Part shown: piece by piece, positions 1-9,370 of the stretch
Layout of the letters: each line of letters opens with the position of its first letter
Numbering within the stretch: position 1 is the first letter of the stretch
NCBI RefSeq assembly: GCF_018448935.1
Contig: NZ_RCWC01000002.1
Span: 109,740 to 173,739 of the forward strand
Reading direction: 5' to 3'
Length of the DNA: 64,000 nucleotides
DNA from: Photorhabdus noenieputensis
GTDB lineage: Bacteria > Pseudomonadota > Gammaproteobacteria > Enterobacterales > Enterobacteriaceae
Made by a program: the position numbers and the translations under genes
The notes under the pieces: model-generated
Database searches by the model: none
The model's input: only the letters and a program-made list of their open reading frames with translations
What the model was told of the DNA's origin: nothing

Positions 1-692
1 AAATCCCGCAAGCAGATTTCAATATCATTGGCTTTATTAATATGCTCTTGGTTTTCGATGTCAAAAATATCTTTTGTCGTAATAATCAATGGACCTTTTT
101 TGTCATTTTTATCAGAAACAGGTATTATTTCTTCCGCCATTGGAATTAAAGTTGGGTCTATTTCTATTGGTAAATAGAGCATCCAGCCGGCACTTAAACG
201 ATCTGGGAAGACTTGTTTTCTTTTTATTCTATATGCATTGTTTTCTACCATAATATAAGGCGAATTATGAGTGGAAATCAGAAAGTTAATAAAGTTGATT
301 AATCGTGATAACTGAAATTCATTTTCTTTAATAGATATATGAAAATCTATTTGGGTTTGTCCTAACCGATCTCGACGATAATTCATATAACAAATTGAAC
401 ATGAGTGGTCATCATCTTCACCATCCCAAATCCCTTTAATAACTATAGGATTTTCTTCTGTATAATCTTCTTCGAACTCTTTTATTGCTTCTTTTGTTGC
501 TCCTTGCTGATCAAAAGCAATATGTTGTAAAGATTCTTGACGAGTATCTCCTGGTAAATACCAAGTTTTATGGCGTCCAAAAAATATATCTACTTGTTGT
601 GTAATTTTATATAAATCGGTAAGAACTATTGTTGGAGTTAATGGTTCTTTCCAATCTGTATATAATTTCATATTTAGTGATAACGTAGTCAT
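1..692 (-). CDS. Imm52-like immunity protein, copy 4 (partial, runs off window)
   Basis: Fourth member of a tandem family of about 240-residue acidic cytosolic proteins. The start is the ATG at 690-692, and about 230 codons lie inside the window; by comparison with the next copy only the last nine or so residues are missing. The C-terminal half carries the block common to the family (VFPDR, AGWMLYLPIEIDPTL, SDKNDKKG, TTKDIFDIENQEHINKAND). It is closest to the copy at 759-1484, sharing MTTLSL, YTDWK and NSPYIMVE. The array lies directly downstream of a Tox-REase-5 nuclease toxin. Proteins in that place are normally immunity proteins that bind and block the toxin; the Imm52 assignment rests on that known pairing, not on a search. 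Confidence 0.7.
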   Translation of the reverse strand, partial: MTTLSLNMKLYTDWKEPLTPTIVLTDLYKITQQVDIFFGRHKTWYLPGDTRQESLQHIAFDQQGATKEAIKEFEEDYTEENPIVIKGIWDGEDDDHSCSICYMNYRRDRLGQTQIDFHISIKENEFQLSRLINFINFLISTHNSPYIMVENNAYRIKRKQVFPDRLSAGWMLYLPIEIDPTLIPMAEEIIPVSDKNDKKGPLIITTKDIFDIENQEHINKANDIEICLRD

Positions 693-758
693 TTATTTTC
701 ACCCTTGCTTAAATGTTAGTTAGGTCGTTTAATTGGATAACTGCTTTGCTTGCCATAG

Positions 759-1484
759 TTATATCTCTGTTATCAGAGGTAATATTTGTAGATCCCGCAA
801 GCAGATTTCAATATCATTGGCTTTATTAATATGCTCTTGGTTTTCGATGTCAAAAATATCTTTTGTCGTAATAATCAATGGACCTTTTTTGTCATTTTTA
901 TCAGAAACAGGTATTATTTCTTCTGCCATTGGGACTAAAGTCGGGTCTATTTCTATTGGTAAATAGAGCATCCAGCCGGCACTTAAACGATCTGGAAAGA
1001 CCTGTTTTCTTTTTATTCTATAATTATTAGTTTCTACCATAATATAAGGTGAATTATGGCTAAAAACCAGAAAATTGATAAAATCAATCAACTTAAGAAA
1101 GTGAAACTCTTTTTCTTTAATGGATATATTAATCTCTATTTTTGTTTGGCCTTGTCTTTCAACATGATAATTAAAGTAACTAATTGAACATGCTTGCCCA
1201 TCCTCACCTCCATCCCAGACACCTGATATAACTGTAGGATCTTCTTCTGTATAATTTTCTTTAAAGTCGCTTATACATTCGTCTGTTATTCCTCTATCAT
1301 CAAACGCTATCCGAGTTAATGCTTCTTCGCGGCTATTTCCGCCTAAGTACCATATTTTAGAGTATCCAAAGAAGATATCTTCTAATTGTTTTACGATTTT
1401 ATAGGTATCATTAACTGCAATATCTGGAGTTAATGGATTTTTCCAATCTGTATATATTTCTATATCTAAAGATAAAGTAGTCAT
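759..1484 (-). CDS. Imm52-like immunity protein, copy 3
   Basis: Complete 241-residue member of the immunity array, with no signal peptide or membrane segment, so cytosolic. The C-terminal block from about residue 155 (RKQVFPDRLSAGWMLYLPIE and following) is nearly identical to the other three copies. The N-terminal half differs (FFGYSKIWYLGGNSREEALT; DGGEDGQACSISYFNYHVER). It probably protects the cell, or sister cells with variant toxins, from the Tox-REase-5 effector encoded upstream at 3282-3914. It is separated from copy 2 by about 125 bases that repeat the spacer found between other copies. It could also be an orphan immunity gene kept against effectors of competitors. Confidence 0.75.
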   Translation of the reverse strand: MTTLSLDIEIYTDWKNPLTPDIAVNDTYKIVKQLEDIFFGYSKIWYLGGNSREEALTRIAFDDRGITDECISDFKENYTEEDPTVISGVWDGGEDGQACSISYFNYHVERQGQTKIEINISIKEKEFHFLKLIDFINFLVFSHNSPYIMVETNNYRIKRKQVFPDRLSAGWMLYLPIEIDPTLVPMAEEIIPVSDKNDKKGPLIITTKDIFDIENQEHINKANDIEICLRDLQILPLITEI

Positions 1485-1610
1485 TAATTTTTCCTATTAG
1501 AAATTACTTGGTTAACAAGGGGGTGTGAAATACTTTAATATTGGAATAAATAGATGATTTTTCTAAATAGGTTAAGTCGTTTAAACGGATTACAGCTCTG
1601 TTTATCATAT

Positions 1611-2345
1611 TTATAACTCTGTCATCAATGGTAATATTTGTAGGTCCCGCAAGCAGGTTTCAATATCATTGGCTTTATTAATATGCTCTTGGTTTTCAAT
1701 ATCAAAGATATATTTTGTCGTAATAATCAATGAGCCTTTTTTGTCATTTTTATCAGAAATAGATATTATTTTTTCCGCCATTGGGACTAAAGTCGGATCT
1801 ATTTCAATTGGTAAGTAGAGCATCCAACCGGCATAAACCCTATCTGGAAAAACTTGTTTTTGTTTTAGCGAGTAACCTCTTATATCTACTAAAACAAATG
1901 GAGATTTACAATTAGATATTAAATTTTTAATGAATACTATGAATTTCTCAAAGCTAACATCTTCTTTTTTAAGACTAATGTTAATTGATATATTGGTTTT
2001 CCCTAACCGAATAGGATTATTATAAATTTCATCTTCGCTTGTATATAAAATACTATTATTGTCTTCATCATTTCCATCTGATAAAAATTTAACAATAAGT
2101 TTAGACTTTTCATCAAAAGTTGCTTCAAAATGTTTTAATGCGTACTCAGTAGGTCCATTTTCATCAAATGCTCGGTACAACAATCTCTCTTCTAAAGAAT
2201 TCTCAGGTAAATGCCAACCACTTTGCTTATTTGATAATTTATTTACTTGTTGCACCACCGGATATAAATCATTCAATGCCTCTTTAGGTGTTATGCTCTC
2301 GTTTAGATCGTGAAATAGCTCTATTCTTGGGTATATTATTGTCAT
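1611..2345 (-). CDS. Imm52-like immunity protein, copy 2
   Basis: Complete 244-residue paralogue. It starts MTIIYPRIELFHDL, close to the copy next to the toxin (MFIIHPRIKLFYDL), while its middle region diverges. The last 85 or so residues match the other copies with a few substitutions (AEKII, TTKYIF, IETCLRD). It is predicted cytosolic and acidic, as expected for a protein that binds a nuclease toxin. The block-wise pattern, with a variable front and nearly fixed tail, suggests gene conversion within the array. Function as immunity is inferred from position behind the toxin. Confidence 0.75.
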   Translation of the reverse strand: MTIIYPRIELFHDLNESITPKEALNDLYPVVQQVNKLSNKQSGWHLPENSLEERLLYRAFDENGPTEYALKHFEATFDEKSKLIVKFLSDGNDEDNNSILYTSEDEIYNNPIRLGKTNISINISLKKEDVSFEKFIVFIKNLISNCKSPFVLVDIRGYSLKQKQVFPDRVYAGWMLYLPIEIDPTLVPMAEKIISISDKNDKKGSLIITTKYIFDIENQEHINKANDIETCLRDLQILPLMTEL

Positions 2346-2494
2346 ATCTTTACCTTTTTACGCAAAATTAATATAATCAAAAAACTATCAAATCACAGTA
2401 TTAAATAATTTAATGTTATTAAATTTAGTAAATGCTCTAGAGAAATACGCATAAATTAGGTCGTTTAATCGGATTACGGCTCTGTTTGTCATAT

Positions 2495-3250
2495 TTATAA
2501 CTCTGTCATCAATGGTAGTATTTGTAAATCCCGTAAACATATTTCAATATCATTGGCTTTATTGATATGCTCCTGGTTTTCAATATCAAAAATATCTTTT
2601 GTCGTAATAATCAATGAGCCTTTTTTGTCATTTTTATCAGAAATAGATATTATTTCTTCTGCCATTGGAACTAAAGTCGGATCTATTTCAATTGGTAAGT
2701 AGAGCATCCAACCTGCACTTATTCTGTCTGGGAAAATTTGTTTTTGATTTAATCTATAGCCTCTAGTATCTATCATAATAAATGGAGAATATCTATGAGA
2801 AACTAAATGTTTAATAAAATCGATAAAGTTTTTAGTGTTGAATTTTTCTTTTTCAAGTGCAAGGTTAATAGATATATTAGTTTTCCCCAATCTATTATGG
2901 TTGGAATGAATATCATCTTGGCCAATATATGTAATATTATTTTCTAATTTTCCACTTTCAGAGTTATCAATTATAGGATTATCAAATAGTGACACTATAA
3001 TAGATCTTCCGCCATCCTCATAAATTCCCCTGAATTCTTTTAAAGCATACTCAGTAATGCCATTTTCATTAAATACGTTATTTTCTCTAATTTCTTCTTC
3101 ACTATATCTAGGTAAATGCCAACCACTTGAATTATTACTGAGGTTATTGATGTGGTTCATTAACTGATACGTATCGGCCAACGCTAATTCCGGTGTGATG
3201 GCTTCTCTAAGATCATAAAATAATTTTATTCTTGGGTGTATAATGAACAT
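2495..3250 (-). CDS. Imm52-like immunity protein, copy 1 (toxin-proximal)
   Basis: A 251-residue protein encoded 31 bases downstream of the Tox-REase-5 toxin, so most likely its cognate immunity protein. In Pseudomonas aeruginosa the corresponding pair is TseT/TsiT. It begins MFIIHPRIKLFYDLREAITP and ends with the shared tail block (FPDRISAGWMLYLPIEIDP... LRDLQILPLMTEL). A ribosome site (AGGAGAATTG) lies just before the ATG. No signal peptide is visible, consistent with neutralising a DNase in the cytoplasm. It heads a run of four paralogues. Confidence 0.78.
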   Translation of the reverse strand: MFIIHPRIKLFYDLREAITPELALADTYQLMNHINNLSNNSSGWHLPRYSEEEIRENNVFNENGITEYALKEFRGIYEDGGRSIIVSLFDNPIIDNSESGKLENNITYIGQDDIHSNHNRLGKTNISINLALEKEKFNTKNFIDFIKHLVSHRYSPFIMIDTRGYRLNQKQIFPDRISAGWMLYLPIEIDPTLVPMAEEIISISDKNDKKGSLIITTKDIFDIENQEHINKANDIEICLRDLQILPLMTEL

Positions 3251-3281
3251 ATTTCAATTCTCCTATAAGTTATTCTGGTTA

Positions 3282-3914
3282 TTAAGACATCATAGTATTA
3301 AAAGTTTTAATATTGAGATATGGAGAAAAAGCCTCTTTAAAATATGAATAAGATACAGGTTGTAGAAAATGCCAGTGAGATTTTGGAATGTTATTTAATG
3401 CGATACATACTTCGTTTTGTTTTCTGGCTTGCTTCAACATACTATCGTATCCAGATAGTTTTTTCTTACCTAACTTTACCTTACGATAAAAACCATTAGG
3501 TTCCCCATTTTTAAAAAATTGATCGTAATTCGCCTTAGCTTCAAGAAATAAGCATTGTGCAGGTTTCCAACCATCAAAATTTGTATCCATGCATAACCAA
3601 GTTTCAATTAGGTTTAATTCAGGATTGTATATTGTCCCGGCAATTTTTGTTTGGTAGGCAATGGTTATTTCTGAATACGATGTGGTTTTTTCCCAAACCA
3701 TCGTAACGTTGCCAATTGCCGGACATTTCTCACATTCGGTACGGGACGAAGCAATTGTTTGTGTATCCGCTTTTGCCTTGTCTTGTTCACCTTCTTTATC
3801 TTTGGTGCTTTCCATCACACCAACGGCGGCTAATCCTGTTGCACAAGCAGCCAGTGTCCATTCAGCCGCAGCTAAAAGAGCAGGAGCCGCTGGCGCAAGA
3901 AGTGGTAATGGCAT
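3282..3914 (-). CDS. Type VI secretion effector with Tox-REase-5 nuclease domain
   Basis: A 210-residue toxin. Residues 1-35 are hydrophobic and Ala/Leu/Pro-rich (MPLPLLAPAAPALLAAAEWT), followed by a charged linker rich in Lys, Asp and Glu. The C-terminal domain has two cysteines (CEKC) and the restriction-endonuclease-fold motif FDGW followed by FLEAKANYDQFF; the Asp of FDGW and the E-x-K of EAK are the expected PD-(D/E)xK catalytic residues. The family (TseT of P. aeruginosa) degrades DNA in target cells. Immediately upstream are a DUF4123 chaperone and a small co-chaperone-like gene, downstream four immunity genes, so this is a complete VgrG-linked cargo cassette. AGGAG stands before the ATG. 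No PAAR domain is visible in it. Confidence 0.8.
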   Translation of the reverse strand: MPLPLLAPAAPALLAAAEWTLAACATGLAAVGVMESTKDKEGEQDKAKADTQTIASSRTECEKCPAIGNVTMVWEKTTSYSEITIAYQTKIAGTIYNPELNLIETWLCMDTNFDGWKPAQCLFLEAKANYDQFFKNGEPNGFYRKVKLGKKKLSGYDSMLKQARKQNEVCIALNNIPKSHWHFLQPVSYSYFKEAFSPYLNIKTFNTMMS

Positions 3915-3915
3915 G

Positions 3916-4260
3916 TCAATTTCTCCTTTTCAATAAATTATCCATAACCCGCAAATAATCACGGTATTGTTGTTCCGGGTTATCTCCGGTGTTCAACATA
4001 TTTTGGATTGCTGGCGAGCCGTGAAAATCACGGTTAAACGCAACGAAATATAAATAAGAGCGGATCAATGCTTCATCCTTGAACCCCATCTCAACCAAGT
4101 CCAGATAAGCCTTCTTTAATCGTTCGTGCAGGCTATGTTCGCTTTCATTTTCGACTAACCCACTGTGCTCAGCCAGAATACGTTGTCGGATCTGGGTCAC
4201 ATAAGCCTCATCTTCCGCATCAATAAATTTAGCGACCTGCTCCTTGCTGAGTTTTATCAT
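3916..4260 (-). CDS. Small co-chaperone-like protein of the T6SS cassette
   Basis: A 114-residue, highly charged, mostly helical protein (KEQVAKFIDAEDEAYVTQIR; YLYFVAFNRDFHGSP). It lies between the DUF4123 chaperone and the toxin with almost no spacing on either side. In P. aeruginosa the TseT locus has a DUF4123 chaperone (TecT) plus a small co-chaperone that holds it until the effector binds. The position and size here suggest the same role. That is inference from gene order; I see no catalytic motif or membrane segment. Confidence 0.6.
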   Translation of the reverse strand: MIKLSKEQVAKFIDAEDEAYVTQIRQRILAEHSGLVENESEHSLHERLKKAYLDLVEMGFKDEALIRSYLYFVAFNRDFHGSPAIQNMLNTGDNPEQQYRDYLRVMDNLLKRRN

Positions 4261-4262
4261 CG

Positions 4263-4754
4263 TTAGGCCCCTTTTACGAAATGATCATTATTATCAAAAG
4301 AATACACCCACTCATGAATACCGTCAGTGAGTGCCGACAATTGCTCTGGGCTGAAAATATCCCGGATTTGATGCAAGATGCGGGGATCGTAAAAACGCAG
4401 CAATGCTGTTTCCCCCGTTTCCAGCTCAACATTCAGGTAGTTTTCAAGGTGACGGGTTAGTTTGTCCAAAGATAGCGTGGTGTGTAGCCAGGACACCGAA
4501 GGTGCAACCTTTTCCAGCGCAGATAACTTTTCTTCCCATGATTTCGCATAAGCCATATCAAACAACCACGGCCCCGCGAACGCAATTTTGGCATCCGGGT
4601 ATTGCCGGAACAGGGGATTATTCGTGCCGACGATATACTTAATCTCCTCAGCAAAATGACGTTCATACTGTAGGCCGCTGACTAAGGCATACCATTTCAT
4701 TTCGGGATGTATTTCTCTGTATTCACTCCATTTTTTCTGTAATTCCGGTGTCAT
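4263..4754 (-). CDS. DUF4123 T6SS effector chaperone (Tap/TEC/TecT-like)
   Basis: A 163-residue protein with the DUF4123 pattern: an N-terminal YALVSGLQYERHF stretch, a central AGPWLFDM motif, and a C-terminal half with LRFYDPRILHQI, the family's typical RxYDPRxL signature. DUF4123 proteins load toxic effectors onto VgrG spikes and are not themselves secreted. The start codon overlaps the stop of the vgrG fragment by four bases (ATGA), so the two are translationally coupled. The next gene begins two bases after its stop. Confidence 0.85.
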   Translation of the reverse strand: MTPELQKKWSEYREIHPEMKWYALVSGLQYERHFAEEIKYIVGTNNPLFRQYPDAKIAFAGPWLFDMAYAKSWEEKLSALEKVAPSVSWLHTTLSLDKLTRHLENYLNVELETGETALLRFYDPRILHQIRDIFSPEQLSALTDGIHEWVYSFDNNDHFVKGA

Positions 4755-5914
4755 GACTGCCCCCTGATAACCATTGCCGTGCCATCCTGTTCTGCTTTCA
4801 GCAGACAGGTCAGACAGATTTCTTTCAACGGCACCGTCAGGGCTTTTTCTGCCTGTATGACACTTGTCTGTTTCAGTTTATCCAGCCTATCCGGTAGCTT
4901 GCCACCCCAACCTGAGCCGCTGCCGGGTGCTCCACTGCCAAAGTTAATACTCGCACTGCTGGTAATACCGCCAGCATCGATTTTAAGGAAGTGCCCGGCG
5001 GCCTGTAGGGTCAGTTCACTGCCGGCATCAATCACGACTTTAGCACCGGAACTTAGGTGAATTTCATTACCGCTTTGAGTTAACAGGGCGTCATCTGCTT
5101 TGATATGGAGTTTTTGCCCCGTAGATAGGGAAATGTCATTTCCCGTCTGTACGCGGTATTCATTATCAATGCGTAAATGGGCATCATGTTTAATATGATG
5201 TGTCCGGTTATGCCCAATATTATGGGTTTCATCATTCAGAACCTGCGTATTCATATCCCGTTGAGCATGAATAAACACTTCTTCACTGCCGTTTGCGTCC
5301 TCAAAACGTAATTCGTTAAAGCCGTTACCTTTATGCGTCTTGGTTCTGAACGTGGTGCGCGTCTTTTCCGCGGGTAAATTCAACGGCGGGCGGTTAAGGC
5401 CGTTGTAAGTACATCCGGTAATAATAGGCCGGTCAATATCGCCGTTGAGATAGGAGATAATCACTTCCTGACCTACTCGCGGTGTTGCCAGAAAACCAAA
5501 TCCGTTGCCATTCCACCCTTGTGCAACCCGCACCCAGCAAGAAGCTTGGTCGTCAGGCGCATCATAACGGTTCCAGTGAAAATGAACGCGAACCGCGCCA
5601 TCTTTGTTGACGTAAATTTCTTCAGTGCCGGGCCCGACAACCGTTGCAACTTCGTCGCCGTCGGCCAATGGTTTATAGCGGTATGGCGGACGCCAATCGT
5701 TGCGGCCTGGAATGAACTGGGTGTGTGAATTCAGGGTAGTGCCGGTTCCGTTATCGCCTAAAACGGCGGGGACATGCCCGGTATGTTGGGAAGAGACGAC
5801 TTGCCAGCGGTCATTCATGGCGTCAATCGGGTGGTTGGTCAATGTAAAGATTCTGCCGGGCATTAACCGAATACAATTACTGTCCGCTTGCCCTGATTTG
5901 CTATCAACACGCAA
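4751..5914 (-). pseudogene. vgrG: 5'-truncated vgrG (C-terminal spike half only)
   Basis: A 387-residue open frame with only the C-terminal part of a VgrG spike. It begins within the pre-OB region (CIRLMPGRIFTLTNHPIDAM), then the gp5-like OB fold (VRVHFHWNRYD, SCWVRVAQGWNGNGFGFLATPRVGQEV, NGDIDRPIITGCTYN), then the beta-helix repeats (THNIGHNRTHHI, GQKLHIKADD). The gp27-like N-terminal domain of roughly 300 residues is absent. Upstream is an in-frame TAG and then the hairpin next to mscM. The apparent start is a TTG and may not be used. A functional spike normally needs the missing half, so I call it a remnant. It may survive as a recombination donor or because the downstream genes are coupled to it. 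Confidence 0.75.
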
Positions 5915-5916
5915 AG

Positions 5917-5968
5917 CCTATTTCAAGCATAGGATGGCGGTAAAAGGCCATATTCTGCTTGAAATAGG
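5917..5968. repeat. 13-bp inverted repeat between mscM and the vgrG fragment
   Basis: A perfect 13-base inverted repeat (cctatttcaagca at 5917-5929, tgcttgaaatagg at 5956-5968) with a 26-base loop. It lies just downstream of mscM, exactly where the vgrG fragment begins. It could be a terminator for mscM (no T-run is obvious), a small palindromic repeat, or the scar of the rearrangement that cut vgrG. Confidence 0.6.
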
Positions 5969-6008
5969 GGGAGTTGATTCAAGTACGGGTGCTCAGTGCT
6001 TCATTGTC

Positions 6009-9000
6009 TTACAAACTACCCGGTTGACGTGGCGGATTGCGGCCTGACATATTGGTCGTCGCGCTGCGGATATTTTGACCCATTATATCAATGCTAGCCT
6101 GAAATGGTGGGAATGGCAGCGTAATGCCATGCTTATGAAATTCTTGCAGAATAAGCTGGTGTACTTCATGGCGAACAGGCATGCGATGCCCCATTTCAGC
6201 GGCATAAATACGTAATTCAAATATCTGAATACCGTGTTGAAGATCAACCAGATAGGCTTCGGGTGCCGGGTTATCAAGGATAAGAGTGCTGCGTTTAGCG
6301 GCGGTTAACAGGATTTGGGTGACCTCTTCACAGCTAGCTTCTGCCGGTGCAGGAATTGTCAGTACAACACGAGTGATGGTGTCAGATAATGACCAGTTAA
6401 TAAACTGTTCAGTAATAAAGGCTTTGTTAGGAACAATGATCTCTTTTCTGTCCCAGTCTGACAGGGTTGTTGCTCGGGTATTGATCTTGGTGATGCTGCC
6501 GGTCAGGTTGCGAATAGTCACGGTATCGCCGATACGGATCGGTTTTTCAAACAGTATCATCAGGCCGGAAACAATATTGGCGAAGATTTCCTGTAAGCCA
6601 AAGCCTAATCCAACCCCTAGCGCAGCAACAAGCCATTGTAATTTTGACCATTCAATACCAATCAGAGAGAAACCCACTAGACCACCAATCAAAGTAATGG
6701 TGTATTTGGTGAGTGTGGTGATGGCAAAGCCGGTACCGGGTGTAAGTTCCAAATGCTGTAGTAAGGCCAACTCAAGTAGTGCGGGTAGGTTACGTACCAG
6801 TTGAGTGGTGACAATAATCACCAAGATAGCAATCAAGACAGAACCTACGGTGATGGGTTGAACAGTCTCTACATTGTTTATTGTCGTGGTGACATCCCAC
6901 AGTCGAATATTTTCTAGAAACGAGAAGGCGGAATGAAGTTCTGACCAGAGCCAAATGAGTGAAACCAAGGCAAGCAGAGTCAGAATTGAACGGACCAATC
7001 CCAATGACTGAGCGCTGATGGCATCCAGATCAATAATGGGTTCCTCAACTTCAATGGCACCTTCGATACTGCTTGAACTCGTTGAGTCATCCTCGCTTTT
7101 GGCCCGTTGAGCCAGAATTTCTGCTCGCCGTTGTTTGGCCCGGTCAAAGGCGATCCGGCGTCGCTGAATCAGCATCCAACGACGGATAATATGGTAAATA
7201 ACTAGCAGGAAGAACCAGATAGCAACGGAAGTTTCTAAACGCCCTAGCAATGCTTGTGATGTGCTGAAATATCCCAGTATGGAAGCTAGCGCGGCGACTA
7301 TCGGCGCAGAGAGTAAAATCCACCAGAGAGCGGTATTGATAACATTTTCACCGTAGCCATGTTTATCCAGATAGAGCGGGATTTTTGCCCGTTTCAGGCT
7401 ATGAGTGATCAGGCTTAAGGAGACGCACAGGATGAGAAAGCAGAGTCTGCCGAGTGTGGAAGCAAATTCTCGATCACTGTAATGTTCAAAAGTTATCAAT
7501 GCCATGACCAACGGCACAATGGCGAAGATAGATAGCTGATAGAATCGTAAAGCCCGTTTGACGCGTTCTTCCGGCCAACGGAAATGGGCAATGAATAATC
7601 CATTTGGATGGGCGAAGGTGGCGCTTAGCATGAAGATCCATAGTACGGGCGTCGTAGCGCTGACGCCATAACCGATAGCCGTCGCCATAGGGTACTGCCA
7701 GGCGCTTTGTAATCCATAGCCAATTGCGGACCAGAGCATTGGCAAAGGTAACGCGACCACAACCGACCAGAATACGGTACGTAAAGTGAGGGAAAAGTGA
7801 TCATAGGTGACTTTGCCGATACGGTTACTCGCGCGTTCAAGGAATGCGTGATAATGGCGGAGAGAGCCGATGCTGAATATAACCAGGAATAGTGTACCAA
7901 ACAGATACAGCAGCGTATCCTGAGTGGTCAGCATGACGATCAGGGCACCGCTTAACTGGGAGAAAGTATCCAGTGATAATAGACGAGTCAGATCCTGTAC
8001 AACATTGATTGGGTAATTGAGCGAAACGGGATTAACATCCGCGACCCAGAATAGATAACGGTGTGTGGCTTCTTTAACTTCTGTTAGCGCATCATTTAGC
8101 TGACTGGTAGCGACTTTCAGTTTGGTCAATTCAAGGATTTCACTGTCATAGCCAGATAATAATGAATTGAGTAATTCTTTGCGGGTGCGGGTAAGAGAAT
8201 CATAAATCCGCTCTTGTTCGGCAGTTAACGCAACGTTGCTTTGCTGTACGGGTTTTGTGTCTTTTTGTAACTGATCCAGCATGTCTTCGTATTTCAGGCG
8301 ATCAACCCTGAATTTGACAATATTCCGATCAAGTTGCTGTGGTTTAGACATGTCAGGCAAGCGGGCAAGTTGAGTTTGGAGCGCTTCTCCAAGCGTTGTG
8401 GAACCACCGAGCCATTGTGCTTGTTCACGAATGGTATTCAATGCTTGCCGGACCTGAATGATATCACTGGCCGCTTGTCGCTGCTTTGAGCCGATGATAT
8501 TCATTCGCTGTGCTTGCTGATTTAATTCCTGAGATAAATTCCGGTTCAGTTGTAATTCATCAAGCAGAAATTTTGGTAGCTGATCACTCTGTTCCGCCAG
8601 CATCTCGGTATGTTCTAAGGCTAATTCTGCTTTTTGCTGGCGTTGTGCGTTAAGTTGGCTGCGAAGTTGTTGCAGCTCAAGATCAAGTCGATGATAGCGC
8701 TTTTTGAACAGTTCAACCCGCATACGGGAAATTTCCTGCCGATTGTTAGCGGAAAGTTGAGCTATTTCCAGTTCATTGACTGTTGCTTTGTGGGCATTGA
8801 CTTCGGCTTGAGCTAAGGCAAATTGAGCTTCTGCTAATGGAGTGGATGGTGTTCCTAACGATTGCAGGCGAGAGGATGCATCAGTTAGCAGGCGTCGCGC
8901 TTCTGATTGTTGTTGCGGTAATAGTACGAGAGAATCGCTGATTTCCCGTCCTTTGTCCTGCTCTTGCTGTAATTGTCCCGCTTGTTCTAGCAACCGACTG

Positions 9001-9344
9001 CTGACTTGAATGATCTGTTGCTCAATGTTTGCAATGGGTTGGTTAGCAGGAATTGGACGGGGAGTATCACTTTCAGAGAGTAATTTTTGACGAAGTTCTT
9101 TCGTGATTTTAGGAAAATCATCAATGGCAGTCTGATATTTCTGTGTTCTGTCATTAGCAGATTTAGTATCAGCAATCCAATTGAGAGCGCCTTGTAACGC
9201 CTGAGCAACTTCTGCATCCTGCGGGTTTTTGCTGGATTCGATTTGTTTCAGTTCTTGTTTGAGCTGGTTCTCATCAAGCGGAATCGCAGCAAAAACCGGG
9301 CTAATAATGATCAGGCTAAGCAGTAAGCTGATAATCAGGCGCAC
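6009..9344 (-). CDS. mscM: Miniconductance mechanosensitive channel MscM (YjeP)
   Basis: A 1111-residue inner-membrane protein. It has a cleavable signal peptide (residues 1-19, ending VFA), then about 450 residues of periplasmic coiled coil rich in Gln and Arg. Multiple membrane helices follow from about residue 460, and the C-terminal MscS module (GLGFGLQEIFANIVSGLMILFEKP with IRIGDTV). The channel opens under membrane tension to release solutes during hypo-osmotic shock. Length matches the E. coli YjeP/MscK class. The start is a GTG preceded by GAGGAGAG. As in E. coli it lies just downstream of psd, in the same orientation. Confidence 0.95.
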   Translation of the reverse strand: MRLIISLLLSLIIISPVFAAIPLDENQLKQELKQIESSKNPQDAEVAQALQGALNWIADTKSANDRTQKYQTAIDDFPKITKELRQKLLSESDTPRPIPANQPIANIEQQIIQVSSRLLEQAGQLQQEQDKGREISDSLVLLPQQQSEARRLLTDASSRLQSLGTPSTPLAEAQFALAQAEVNAHKATVNELEIAQLSANNRQEISRMRVELFKKRYHRLDLELQQLRSQLNAQRQQKAELALEHTEMLAEQSDQLPKFLLDELQLNRNLSQELNQQAQRMNIIGSKQRQAASDIIQVRQALNTIREQAQWLGGSTTLGEALQTQLARLPDMSKPQQLDRNIVKFRVDRLKYEDMLDQLQKDTKPVQQSNVALTAEQERIYDSLTRTRKELLNSLLSGYDSEILELTKLKVATSQLNDALTEVKEATHRYLFWVADVNPVSLNYPINVVQDLTRLLSLDTFSQLSGALIVMLTTQDTLLYLFGTLFLVIFSIGSLRHYHAFLERASNRIGKVTYDHFSLTLRTVFWSVVVALPLPMLWSAIGYGLQSAWQYPMATAIGYGVSATTPVLWIFMLSATFAHPNGLFIAHFRWPEERVKRALRFYQLSIFAIVPLVMALITFEHYSDREFASTLGRLCFLILCVSLSLITHSLKRAKIPLYLDKHGYGENVINTALWWILLSAPIVAALASILGYFSTSQALLGRLETSVAIWFFLLVIYHIIRRWMLIQRRRIAFDRAKQRRAEILAQRAKSEDDSTSSSSIEGAIEVEEPIIDLDAISAQSLGLVRSILTLLALVSLIWLWSELHSAFSFLENIRLWDVTTTINNVETVQPITVGSVLIAILVIIVTTQLVRNLPALLELALLQHLELTPGTGFAITTLTKYTITLIGGLVGFSLIGIEWSKLQWLVAALGVGLGFGLQEIFANIVSGLMILFEKPIRIGDTVTIRNLTGSITKINTRATTLSDWDRKEIIVPNKAFITEQFINWSLSDTITRVVLTIPAPAEASCEEVTQILLTAAKRSTLILDNPAPEAYLVDLQHGIQIFELRIYAAEMGHRMPVRHEVHQLILQEFHKHGITLPFPPFQASIDIMGQNIRSATTNMSGRNPPRQPGSL

Positions 9345-9370
9345 GATAAAGGGCTCTCCTCGGAAAGGGG

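Noticed and set aside
1-3250. Immunity array as a CRISPR or simple repeat array
   Set aside because: The repeat unit is about 850 bases and codes for complete related proteins.
5519-6047. Open frames on the plus strand over the vgrG/mscM junction
   Set aside because: They are antisense to well-supported genes and show no protein family features.
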